Shown: positions 7,489-15,018 of the stretch, piece by piece
How positions within the stretch are numbered: the stretch's first letter is position 1
Layout: each line of letters starts with the position of its first letter
Assembly: GCF_009184395.1 (NCBI RefSeq)
Contig: NZ_WEIC01000001.1
Location: 248,001 to 312,000, forward strand
Direction: 5' to 3'
Length of the DNA stretch: 64,000 bases
DNA from: Amylibacter sp. SFDW26
Lineage (GTDB): Bacteria; Pseudomonadota; Alphaproteobacteria; Rhodobacterales; Rhodobacteraceae
The notes under the pieces: model-generated
What the model saw: only the letters and a program-made list of their open reading frames with translations
The model's database searches: none
What the model was told of the DNA's origin: nothing
Translations under genes and position numbers: made by a program

Positions 7489-7668
7489 CTAATATGTTCT
7501 GATTATCGGTAATGTTTAGAAATGTACAGGGGTGCTTGGAAACATGATGTTCAAATGATAAAAATTGTATTATCTATTTGTTATATAATAAATTAATATA
7601 ATATTTGGCCTTTTAAAACCTTCGGTGACTTTAAGTGATCTAGCGTTAGTATAACAATATTTGATGGG
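7489..7668. other. AT-rich non-coding end of the island
   Basis: No frame of useful length and no recognisable RNA or site is seen here. With 7145-7284 it makes up the non-coding right part of the island; the ariA promoter should lie in 7145-7284. Confidence 0.5.
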
Positions 7669-7682
7669 AGGGTCGCCCACCA
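7669..7682 (+). repeat. Right attachment-site repeat (copy of tRNA-Tyr 3' end)
   Basis: AGGGTCGCCCACCA, identical to 4545-4558 over 14 bp and in the same orientation. The rest of the tRNA is absent here, so this copy is a site duplicate and not a gene. Confidence 0.8.
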
Positions 7683-7700
7683 CTTTCTTAAACCTTCGAA

Positions 7701-8825
7701 TTAAACTTCATAAACCGCGATTGGTGTGCCCATAACATCCATATCTGGGATGATGCCTAGCCCTGCATCTGTTGGGGCTGTTGCACCGCCATTTGTAATA
7801 GGTGCATGAAACTGTGCTGTCGTTTGGGATACCATTGAACGTGTGTCCAATGCGCAGCGCAGTATGTTGCGTGGCGTTGCTTGGGCTAGGTGCAAGATGG
7901 CGGCAAAGGATATGTCTGATCCTGTTGTGTCTTGGATAGATGCCACCAAACCTGCTGCGTGGCAGAGATGCATTTGGCGCAGGCTTGGGGTTAGGCCGCC
8001 TTGTTTGGTTATTTTTACCCCAACACCATCGCAGGTGTTTTGTGAAATAGCTTGGATGATATCGGCATCGTTTTGGATGAGTTCGTCCATTAACAGCGGT
8101 ATTTTGCAACGTGCGCGCAAGGATTGTGTTTCAACCCAACTGGGGCAAGGAGCTTCTAAAACGAAATCCAAACCGTCGGGCAATAGTGCAAGCATGCGCA
8201 AAGCATGTTCTACTGTAAGTCCGTTGTTTGCATCAGCCAAAAACCATTCCCCAGATTGCCTGTCTGCCAAACAGGCTTGGATACGTTCGGCATCCAGCAT
8301 AGGACCGCCATCAGCCTCTGATGCACCAATCTTAATCGAATGCCCCATAAATCCTTTTGCACGGTGTGCCGCAACATTCGCGCGCATGGCCTCTGGTGTA
8401 TCGCCGCCAATTGATGAGATCATTTGAACAGGGGTATCAATACGCCCCCCGAGTAGGTCACAAACTGGCATATTGGCGGCTTTGCCAAAAATATCCCAAC
8501 AGGCAATATCTATACCCGCTTTGGCATGGTTATGCCCCAACAAAGCACCGTCCATAGCATCATAAACGCGGGTTGTTTGGCGTGGGTCCATACCAAGTAC
8601 CGCTGGTGCAATATCATCTATACCCGCACGCCCGCCTTTGGCATGTGCTGCAATATATGTTCCTCCAAAGGGGGTGCTTTCGCCCCAGCCATCAAGACCT
8701 GTATCTGTGATCACTCGGGTAAACGTGGCATCAAAACTGGTGTATTCACGCCCGCCTGATAATCGGTAGACGCCGCCAGAGTAGGGTAAGTCTGCTTGGT
8801 AAACCTCTATGCGTTTGATTTTCAT
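7701..8825 (-). CDS. Mandelate racemase/muconate lactonizing enzyme family protein
   Basis: A 374-residue enolase-superfamily enzyme. The N-terminal capping domain (about 1-125) is followed by the (beta/alpha)7-beta barrel with metal-ligand strands LADANNG, FVLEAPC and LLMDELI and the lysine strands HSIKIGAS and GVGVKITKQGG that supply acid/base residues. The superfamily removes a proton next to a carboxylate and then racemises, epimerises or dehydrates. The sequence style resembles cis-3-hydroxyproline dehydratase and hydroxyproline-betaine epimerase types found in marine Alphaproteobacteria, but the substrate cannot be fixed. It overlaps the upstream MDR oxidoreductase gene by ATGA (4 nt), so both act in one catabolic unit. 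Confidence 0.85.
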   Translation of the reverse strand: MKIKRIEVYQADLPYSGGVYRLSGGREYTSFDATFTRVITDTGLDGWGESTPFGGTYIAAHAKGGRAGIDDIAPAVLGMDPRQTTRVYDAMDGALLGHNHAKAGIDIACWDIFGKAANMPVCDLLGGRIDTPVQMISSIGGDTPEAMRANVAAHRAKGFMGHSIKIGASEADGGPMLDAERIQACLADRQSGEWFLADANNGLTVEHALRMLALLPDGLDFVLEAPCPSWVETQSLRARCKIPLLMDELIQNDADIIQAISQNTCDGVGVKITKQGGLTPSLRQMHLCHAAGLVASIQDTTGSDISFAAILHLAQATPRNILRCALDTRSMVSQTTAQFHAPITNGGATAPTDAGLGIIPDMDVMGTPIAVYEV

Positions 8826-9919
8826 GGGCAGACCACGATATTGCCCGTGTGCTTTTTGTCTATGAAGATTTGTTGTGCTTCACGCAGTTCCGACAACGGA
8901 TATTGCGCGGCCAACATCGGTTTGATTTCGCCGCGTTCAATATAGCTTACAAGGTCGGTGAAAATATGTGGCAAGATTACAGTTGATCCTGTGAATGTCA
9001 GGTCCTTTAGGTAGAATGTACGCAAATCAAGGCTGACAATTGGTCCCGCGATTGCGCCAGAACAAGTATAGCGTCCACCACGGACCAAAACATCAAGCAG
9101 TGTTCCGAAATAATCGCCACCTACGATGTCGGCGACAACACTCACGGTGCTTGATCCTGTTGCTTCCTTTAAGGTTTTCGCAAGGTTTTCTGGGCTGCGC
9201 GGTAGTATTGCATCGGGCGCTAGTTTGGCAACTTCATCATGTTTGGCTTCTGATGCCATAGCAATTACATATGCGCCACGACGTTTAGCCAATTGGATCA
9301 AAGCAGAGCCAACACCGCCTGATGCGCCTGTGATCAAGACGCGGTCGCCTTTGCCAACATTTGCGCGACTTAACATGCCCTCTGCGGTGGAGTAAGAGCA
9401 GGAAAATGTTGCCAGTTCTGCATCTGTCATCGTGCTTTTGATCGGATACACATTGCGTTCATCGATTGTGGTGTATTGGGCGAAACCGCCATCACGTTCT
9501 GATCCAAAATACCCAGTGCTATCTTTGTTTTCAGGGTCATTCCAATCGCGTAGCCAGCAATCTGTGATGACCCGTTTCCCGATCAGGCTGGTATCTGCAT
9601 CTGGCCCCACAGCCACGACATGACCACAAACATCTGCGCCCTGAATGCGTGGAAATGTCAGGGGGGCGCCACCCCAACTTGGGTCTTCTTCGCCGACATC
9701 TGTGTAAGCATCGCCTGTTGTGGCTTCGTCCACTGCTTTAGAATACCAACCAGATCGTGTGTTCACATCAGTATTGTTCATTCCGCAGGCGGCGACTTTG
9801 ATCAGAACCTCTTTGCCTGTTGGTGTCGGTGTGGGCCAATCTGTTTTAAATTCCAATGCATCCATATCGCCGTGGCGCATTAAAACAAAAGCATTCATTG
9901 TGTTTGGGATATCAGACAT
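8822..9919 (-). CDS. MDR-superfamily alcohol dehydrogenase/quinone reductase-like protein
   Basis: A 365-residue medium-chain dehydrogenase/reductase with an N-terminal GroES-like domain (VLIKVAACGMNNTDVNTRSG, PRIQGADVCGHVVAVG) and a Rossmann domain with the nucleotide loop VLITGASGGVGSALIQLAKRRGA. The usual catalytic and structural zinc cysteines are not evident, so it may be a zinc-free reductase. ATG 9919 (MSDIPNTMNAFVLM) is preferred; a TTG 54 nt upstream would add a poorly conserved leader. It is the first gene of a two-gene unit with the enolase-superfamily enzyme. Substrate unknown. Confidence 0.85.
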   Translation of the reverse strand: MSDIPNTMNAFVLMRHGDMDALEFKTDWPTPTPTGKEVLIKVAACGMNNTDVNTRSGWYSKAVDEATTGDAYTDVGEEDPSWGGAPLTFPRIQGADVCGHVVAVGPDADTSLIGKRVITDCWLRDWNDPENKDSTGYFGSERDGGFAQYTTIDERNVYPIKSTMTDAELATFSCSYSTAEGMLSRANVGKGDRVLITGASGGVGSALIQLAKRRGAYVIAMASEAKHDEVAKLAPDAILPRSPENLAKTLKEATGSSTVSVVADIVGGDYFGTLLDVLVRGGRYTCSGAIAGPIVSLDLRTFYLKDLTFTGSTVILPHIFTDLVSYIERGEIKPMLAAQYPLSELREAQQIFIDKKHTGNIVVCP

Positions 9920-10091
9920 AGGGGCGGCCTTTGGGTTCAGAGTTGTTTTATATGTTGCAGCATGATTTTCCAAAGCGGTAAAGGCCAGTGTTTTTCATCT
10001 GTGTCTGAATAATTTTCACTTGTACGGCGTAATGTGCCGTATAGGGTCTGTGAAAAGATGTAAGAGACAACAAAAATTAAAAGGATAAATC

Positions 10092-10481
10092 ATGGCTGAC
10101 ACATTTGACGAAGACCTGTTTTTGAAGGGATTGGAACAACGTAAAGCAACCTTGGGTGCGGAATATGTTACGAATAATTTAGCTGCAGCTGATGATTTTA
10201 CGCGTCCTTTCCAAGAAGCGATGACTGCATGGTGTTGGGGTTTTGGGTGGGGCGATGATGTCATTGACGCCAAGACGCGCTCTATGATGAACTTGTCCAT
10301 GCTTGGTGCTTTGGGCAAAATGCACGAATGGGAACTTCATTGTCGTGGTGCGATCAATAATGGTGTGAGCAAAGAAGAAATTCGCGCGATCATTCATGTG
10401 GTTGGCATTTACTGCGGTGTGCCACAATCGCTTGAATGTTTCAGAGCTGCAAAAAAGGTTTTTGAAGAACGTAGTATGTAG
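10092..10481 (+). CDS. Carboxymuconolactone decarboxylase family protein
   Basis: A 129-residue all-helical protein of the CMD/AhpD-like fold. Family features are the helix TRSMMNLSMLGALGKMHEWELHCRGAINNGVSKEEIRAIIHVVGIYCGVP, with the His and Asn of the HxxxAxNNG core. It has no CxxC pair, so a peroxidase role like AhpD is unlikely. Close relatives include PcaC, but no protocatechuate pathway genes are nearby. AAAGGA lies 8 nt before the ATG. It precedes two sulfurtransferase genes in the same direction. Confidence 0.85.
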   Translation: MADTFDEDLFLKGLEQRKATLGAEYVTNNLAAADDFTRPFQEAMTAWCWGFGWGDDVIDAKTRSMMNLSMLGALGKMHEWELHCRGAINNGVSKEEIRAIIHVVGIYCGVPQSLECFRAAKKVFEERSM

Positions 10482-10600
10482 CCCTAAATCTACGACTGTC
10501 TCATAGCTGAGACAATTTTGATGGCTATTATTGGTGCAAACTGTGGACGATGTGCTGCTGTAATCGTATCTATAAACCAACAAGTTTATAGGACAGTATT

Positions 10601-10999
10601 ATGGCACAGCTTAAGAAATCATCAGCACAAATGGTGGCTGATGCGCGCGACCGTATCGAAGAAATTGAAACCAAAGATGCCATTACTATGGTCGATGATC
10701 CAAATGTGGTGATCGTGGACATTCGTGATGTGCGTGAACGCCAACGCTCGGGGTATATCCCCGGCAGCTTTCATTGTACGCGCGGTATGATCGAATTCTG
10801 GGTCGATCCCGACAGCCCGTATTTCAAAGAGGTCTTTGGTGAGGACAAGAAATTTGTCCTGCATTGCGCCTCTGGTTGGCGATCTGCACTGACGGCTGCA
10901 ACTCTGCAAGATATGGGGTTTGAAGCAGCACATCTGAAAGAAGGATTTTCAACGTGGGAGGCCAAAGGCGGCCCTGTTGAATGTTCAGAAAAGAAATAA
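10601..10999 (+). CDS. Single-domain rhodanese-like protein
   Basis: A 132-residue cytoplasmic rhodanese. The loop HCASGWRSALTA carries the active cysteine that takes up a sulfane sulfur as persulfide; the strands VVIVDIRDVRERQRSGYIPGSFH and HLKEGFSTWEAKGGPVE are typical. It is followed 11 nt later by a two-domain sulfurtransferase. The sulfur donor and acceptor are unknown. Confidence 0.88.
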   Translation: MAQLKKSSAQMVADARDRIEEIETKDAITMVDDPNVVIVDIRDVRERQRSGYIPGSFHCTRGMIEFWVDPDSPYFKEVFGEDKKFVLHCASGWRSALTAATLQDMGFEAAHLKEGFSTWEAKGGPVECSEKK

Positions 11000-11010
11000 G
11001 GAGTGAACCC

Positions 11011-11850
11011 ATGTCAAACACTTCTCCTTTGATTTCAGCAGATGAATTGAACGACCTATTGGGGCGTTCCGATGTTAAAGTATTCGATGTGCGTGGCACA
11101 TGGAGTGGCACAGTTGAAGATGCCGAAAATGCTTATAACAAAGGCCATATTCATGGGGCTGTATTTTTGGATTGGAAAACACATTTTATGGAGCCTGATT
11201 TGGCGCCAAATATTGCGCCTGTGGCATCACAAGAAAATGCGACTGCTGCATTTGCAGCATTAGGTATTAACCCTGACGATTTGGTTGTTCTCTATGATGA
11301 TTACCACCATATGATGGCGGGTCGTATTTGGTGGGCGATGCAATATCGTGGGTTTACCAATGTAAAAATCTTGAACGGTGGCTGGACACATTGGCAGCAA
11401 AAGTCTTTTGCCAGTTCAACGGATGTGCCTGTGCCAAGTAAAGGTACCTTTGTTGCGTCGGAAAACAGTGATTTGATCATCAGCTTGGAAGATGTGATCG
11501 CAACCAAAGACGCATCCAACCTTGTCGATGCAAGGGGGCCTGTTGGATATATTGGTGATCCTGATGATCCGAAAACGGGGCATATTCCGGGCGCTGTAAA
11601 CCTGTCATTCCGCGAAGTACTGGATGAGGCATCTGTATTGTTCAAATCGGACGCTGATATTGCCGACGTCTTTAACACGCAGCTTTCAGATTTTGACGAT
11701 AAGCCTTTAATCACATCCTGTGGTTCTGGCTATGCGGCAACAATCCTTTTGATTGCCCTCAAGCAAATCGGTATCACGGCACCTTTGTTCGACGGGTCGT
11801 TTGCGGTTTGGAAACAGGACGATACGCGCCCGATTGAGCAGGGCGCATAG
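11011..11850 (+). CDS. Two-domain sulfurtransferase (thiosulfate/3-mercaptopyruvate type)
   Basis: A 279-residue protein with two rhodanese domains. The N-terminal one (about 8-125) is inactive, with no cysteine in its loop (VVLYDDYHHMMAGRIWW), and the C-terminal one (about 150-275) has the active loop TSCGSGYAATI. The CGSGxxA loop lies between thiosulfate and mercaptopyruvate sulfurtransferases, so the substrate is open. The frame begins upstream at 10981 inside the previous gene; ATG 11011 follows AAGGAG by 9 nt and is the clear start. Together with the preceding rhodanese it forms a small sulfur-relay operon. Confidence 0.88.
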   Translation: MSNTSPLISADELNDLLGRSDVKVFDVRGTWSGTVEDAENAYNKGHIHGAVFLDWKTHFMEPDLAPNIAPVASQENATAAFAALGINPDDLVVLYDDYHHMMAGRIWWAMQYRGFTNVKILNGGWTHWQQKSFASSTDVPVPSKGTFVASENSDLIISLEDVIATKDASNLVDARGPVGYIGDPDDPKTGHIPGAVNLSFREVLDEASVLFKSDADIADVFNTQLSDFDDKPLITSCGSGYAATILLIALKQIGITAPLFDGSFAVWKQDDTRPIEQGA

Positions 11851-11854
11851 CGGT

Positions 11855-13228
11855 TTAGGCGTTTAGGGCATCCATGCAACGCGATAATGATGTTGCTTGG
11901 ATTGCACTGTAATGGTCAAACTCATTCAGCACTGTTGTTCCAAGAGCATCTTCAAACTGATCTTGGCTGGAAACGGTTTTAATCGTTTCGGCTGCTTTAT
12001 CTCCCAAATTAGATTGGAAAATACCTGCGGCACTGACGGGCAAGAAATCTTCGTAAACCACGGGGTCAAATGTGATACTGCCGTCATTGATGAGTTCCGT
12101 AACAGATGACCCATTGGTCTTTGCACCGTGAGCAAGGCTGAATTGGAAATAGGCCAGTTCTTGATCCAACATCATACGCCAATCGTCAGGAAAGGCTTCA
12201 AATCCTTTGGATAAAGCGGCCATATAAGCATCCGCATTTGATCCATCCGCTGTGGGTGTGATTGTTGCGCGCACATCTGCCAATATTTGATCATAAAGTG
12301 CACGTCCCTTAGGTGTTAATGCAATGCCGCGTTGTTCTATTTCCCCAAATCGCGCCGTGTGGCTACGTGGTGTCATACTGCCATCTTTATTTGGAAAGTT
12401 CACATCTTCCTCTAACGCTTTAAAGCTGGTTTGACGCAATAAGATTGGGCATCTGCGTGGGGGCGGACCTTCGATCACAGCTTTAGCTGAAATGCCATGT
12501 TCGGGCATCGCATCTTGGGATGCATCAATATCCAACGTGCGCGGTGTCAGATGATTGATATGGGGGCCGTGGAATGACACCACATCAGCAATCAAACGAT
12601 GGGCATCATGCAGTTTTTCATAGGTTTCGAAACTGACAAGTGCATCAGAATGCCAACGGAATGTTTCCAAAACCTCTGTTACAAACTCATCAGCCTCGGT
12701 TTGTGTAAAGCCACCATTGGCTTCCGCAATATCAACCAAAGCAATCGCGCGATCCGTGAATATTTGACGTTTGGCAAGAACAGCAGAGGCTTCATCACGC
12801 AGCTTTGCATCGTTGATCAGTTCCAACCGCAAAAGTGATGTGAAAACACGGAATGGATTGGCACTAAGTGCATCATGCGTTGTGGGGCGGAACGCTGTGG
12901 AATGCACTGGAATACCCGCAACACCAAGATCATAATACCCAACTGGAAACATGCCCATAATTGCAAAGACGCGTCTCATCATATTCAACTCTGTGGCCGT
13001 GCCCAAACGAATGGCACCGTGGCGCTCATCGGATATGCGATCCAATTCATTATTGCCTTCTAAACTCTCTTTCAAAGCGGGATCTTCAGATAAAACACGC
13101 TCATTTGTTTCTGCAACAATGGTTTGTAATGCGCCATAGGCGGGTACTTCGGTTTGATACATCTGTGACATTGCAGATGAAAACGCAGCACGGATTGTAT
13201 CGGAATGCACAAAAGGAGGTTTTGTCAT
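11855..13228 (-). CDS. hglS: 2-oxoadipate dioxygenase/decarboxylase (DUF1338, HglS family)
   Basis: A 457-residue DUF1338 protein of the VOC superfamily. Characterised members (HglS/YdcJ) use Fe(II) to turn 2-oxoadipate into D-2-hydroxyglutarate in D-lysine catabolism. Metal-site candidates are the histidines in VPVHSTAFRPT and HINHLTPRT and the glutamate in ARFGEIEQRG, in the order expected for the family. The segment PPRRCPILLRQTSFKALEE is also typical. The length agrees with the family. It is convergent with the sulfurtransferase gene (4-bp gap) and divergent from the LtnD-like gene. No other D-lysine genes are beside it, though gcdH at 40.8 kb belongs to the neighbouring glutaryl-CoA route. 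Confidence 0.8.
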   Translation of the reverse strand: MTKPPFVHSDTIRAAFSSAMSQMYQTEVPAYGALQTIVAETNERVLSEDPALKESLEGNNELDRISDERHGAIRLGTATELNMMRRVFAIMGMFPVGYYDLGVAGIPVHSTAFRPTTHDALSANPFRVFTSLLRLELINDAKLRDEASAVLAKRQIFTDRAIALVDIAEANGGFTQTEADEFVTEVLETFRWHSDALVSFETYEKLHDAHRLIADVVSFHGPHINHLTPRTLDIDASQDAMPEHGISAKAVIEGPPPRRCPILLRQTSFKALEEDVNFPNKDGSMTPRSHTARFGEIEQRGIALTPKGRALYDQILADVRATITPTADGSNADAYMAALSKGFEAFPDDWRMMLDQELAYFQFSLAHGAKTNGSSVTELINDGSITFDPVVYEDFLPVSAAGIFQSNLGDKAAETIKTVSSQDQFEDALGTTVLNEFDHYSAIQATSLSRCMDALNA

Positions 13229-13360
13229 GGTTTTACTCTTAGATTTTTTGCCATTTTGATGATCGGCTGAATGAAGGCAAGGCGATTTTTGCCCCTTGCA
13301 TATAACGTGATGGTTGCTCTAGCGTTTGTCCAATCAAATAGATGAATAGGTATGATAAAA

Positions 13361-14266
13361 ATGGCTGATCGAAAGCGCATTGGAATTTTTGGATTAGGCT
13401 CTATGGGGTATGGTATGGCGCAATCTTTGCTGCGCGCAGGTCATGTGGTTGCGGGGTTTGATATTAATGCGGATGCGGTTGGGCGCTTCCAAGCCGAAGG
13501 TGGTTTGCAAGGAGTTCAACAGGATATCTTACCGACCTTAGATATTGTTATTCTTGTTGTTTTGAATGCGGATCAAACCCGCGATGTATTGTTCGGAGAG
13601 AATGGAATTTCTGAAGTCTTGCCAACGGGTGCAAGTGTGATTGCTTGTGCAACTGTTGCACCTGATTTTGCAAAAGATATGGAGGCGCGTTCCAGTGCAG
13701 TTGGCTTGCATTATTTAGATGCGCCAATTTCAGGTGGCTCTGTAAAAGCGGCATCAGGTGATTTATCGATCATGGCCTCTGGAAAGAAGGCTGCTTTTGA
13801 TGCAGCACGTCCTGCGTTGGATGCAATGGCAGAAACAGTATTTGAATTGGGTGATGCTGCAGGTGCTGGCTCTGCGATGAAAGCCGTTAATCAAATGCTG
13901 GCAGGTGTGCATATTGCTGCTATGGCCGAAGCGGTGACTTTTGGTATGACCCAAGGCGTTGATCCAGCCAAAACGGTAGAAGTCATCACACAATGTGCTG
14001 GTAATTCATGGATGTTTGAAAATCGCGCACCCCATATTGTGGCTGCGGATTACACGCCGCGATCATCGGTAAATATATGGCCCAAGGATTTGGGGATTGT
14101 TTTGGATGTTGCAAAAGATGCGAGTTTTTCAGCTCCTTTAACTGCAGCAGCCTTACAACAATTTGTGGCTGCGGCTGGATCAGGGCTAGGCTTAGAGGAT
14201 GATGCAGCCGTTGCAAAGATCTATGCCCGCAATGCAGGTGTGACGTTACCAGGAGAGGGTAAATGA
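13361..14266 (+). CDS. NAD(P)-dependent beta-hydroxyacid dehydrogenase, L-threonate dehydrogenase-like
   Basis: A 301-residue member of the 3-hydroxyisobutyrate/threonate dehydrogenase family. It has the Rossmann loop IGIFGLGSMGYGMA, the substrate motif DAPISGGSVKAASGDLSIMASG and the catalytic lysine region GSAMKAVNQMLAG. The arrangement is closest to LtnD, which oxidises L-threonate to 2-oxo-tetronate, and the next gene is an OtnI-like isomerase as in that pathway; but the kinase OtnK and decarboxylase OtnC are not here. ATG 13361 is favoured over ATG 13352 because the AGG at 13348-13350 is then 10 nt away. Confidence 0.8.
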   Translation: MADRKRIGIFGLGSMGYGMAQSLLRAGHVVAGFDINADAVGRFQAEGGLQGVQQDILPTLDIVILVVLNADQTRDVLFGENGISEVLPTGASVIACATVAPDFAKDMEARSSAVGLHYLDAPISGGSVKAASGDLSIMASGKKAAFDAARPALDAMAETVFELGDAAGAGSAMKAVNQMLAGVHIAAMAEAVTFGMTQGVDPAKTVEVITQCAGNSWMFENRAPHIVAADYTPRSSVNIWPKDLGIVLDVAKDASFSAPLTAAALQQFVAAAGSGLGLEDDAAVAKIYARNAGVTLPGEGK

Positions 14267-15018
14267 CACAGTTTTCAGCAAACCTTGGATTCCTTTTCAC
14301 AGAATTAAGTCTGCCAGACGCTATTCGTGCAGCAGCCAGAGTAGGGTTCGATGCCGTAGAATGCCATTGGCCCTATGATGTGTTTGCGCAGGATGTACGT
14401 GCTGCGTTGGATGAAACTGGATTACCAATGTTGGGATTGAACACTGTGCGCGGCAATGCTGGCGAAAATGGTTTGTCTGCGTTGGTGGGGCGCGAAAATG
14501 AAGCGCGTGCTGCCATCGATCAAGCCGTTGATTATGCCGCTGCGATTGGCGCGTTGAATATTCATGTGATGGCAGGGTTTTCCAGTGGTGTGGATGCGCA
14601 TGATTGTTTCGTGACAAATCTAGAATATGCCTGTGAAAAATCGGCGCAGCATGGGATTACCATTCTGATCGAACCGCTTAATCATCATGATGCCCCTGAC
14701 TATTTTTTGCAGACTTCTGCACAGGCGCAAGAGATCATCGAAGCGGTGAGCGCTGATAATATCAAACTGATGTTTGATTGCTATCATTTACAGATCATGG
14801 AGGGGGATTTGACACGCCGTTTGCAAAAACTGATGCCTATCATAGGACATATACAATTTGCTTCTGTGCCTGAACGGTCTGAACCTGATCAGGGCGAAGT
14901 GAATTATACGCATATTTTCCAGACACTTAGTGCGCTGGGATACACAGCACCTTTGGGTGCGGAATATAAACCGAAAACCACGACAATTGATGGTTTGAAA
15001 TGGATGGAAACGTTATGA
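14263..15018 (+). CDS. Hydroxypyruvate isomerase/2-oxo-tetronate isomerase family protein
   Basis: A 251-residue TIM-barrel of the xylose-isomerase-like (AP endonuclease 2) family. It begins FSANLGFLFTELSLPDAIRAAARVGFDAVECHWPYD and shows the metal/catalytic strands ITILIEPLNHHDAP, LMFDCYHLQIMEGD, IGHIQFASVPERSEP and LGAEYKP. Family members isomerise short hydroxy-oxo acids; OtnI converts 2-oxo- to 3-oxo-tetronate and Hyi interconverts hydroxypyruvate and tartronate semialdehyde. It overlaps both neighbours by ATGA, so the LtnD-like gene, this gene and ggt are translated together. Confidence 0.82.
   Translation: MTQFSANLGFLFTELSLPDAIRAAARVGFDAVECHWPYDVFAQDVRAALDETGLPMLGLNTVRGNAGENGLSALVGRENEARAAIDQAVDYAAAIGALNIHVMAGFSSGVDAHDCFVTNLEYACEKSAQHGITILIEPLNHHDAPDYFLQTSAQAQEIIEAVSADNIKLMFDCYHLQIMEGDLTRRLQKLMPIIGHIQFASVPERSEPDQGEVNYTHIFQTLSALGYTAPLGAEYKPKTTTIDGLKWMETL

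Larger units (their letters stand above)
4559..7682. mobile_element. Small genomic island in tRNA-Tyr carrying a PARIS-like defence locus
   Basis: About 3.1 kb between the two 14-bp copies of the tRNA-Tyr end. Base composition is visibly more AT-rich than on both sides. Content: ariB, the interrupted ariA, a short remnant frame at 7285-7488 and AT-rich non-coding ends (4559-4742, 7489-7668). No integrase, excisionase or transposase is present, so the island is either a decayed remnant or is moved by an enzyme encoded elsewhere. Restoring the site by joining the repeats would place tRNA-Tyr just upstream of the end of the enolase-superfamily gene at 7701. Confidence 0.75.

Noticed and set aside
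4559-7682. Integrase or transposase in the tRNA-Tyr island
   Set aside because: All frames were considered; none shows tyrosine-recombinase, serine-recombinase or DDE motifs, including the 67-codon remnant.
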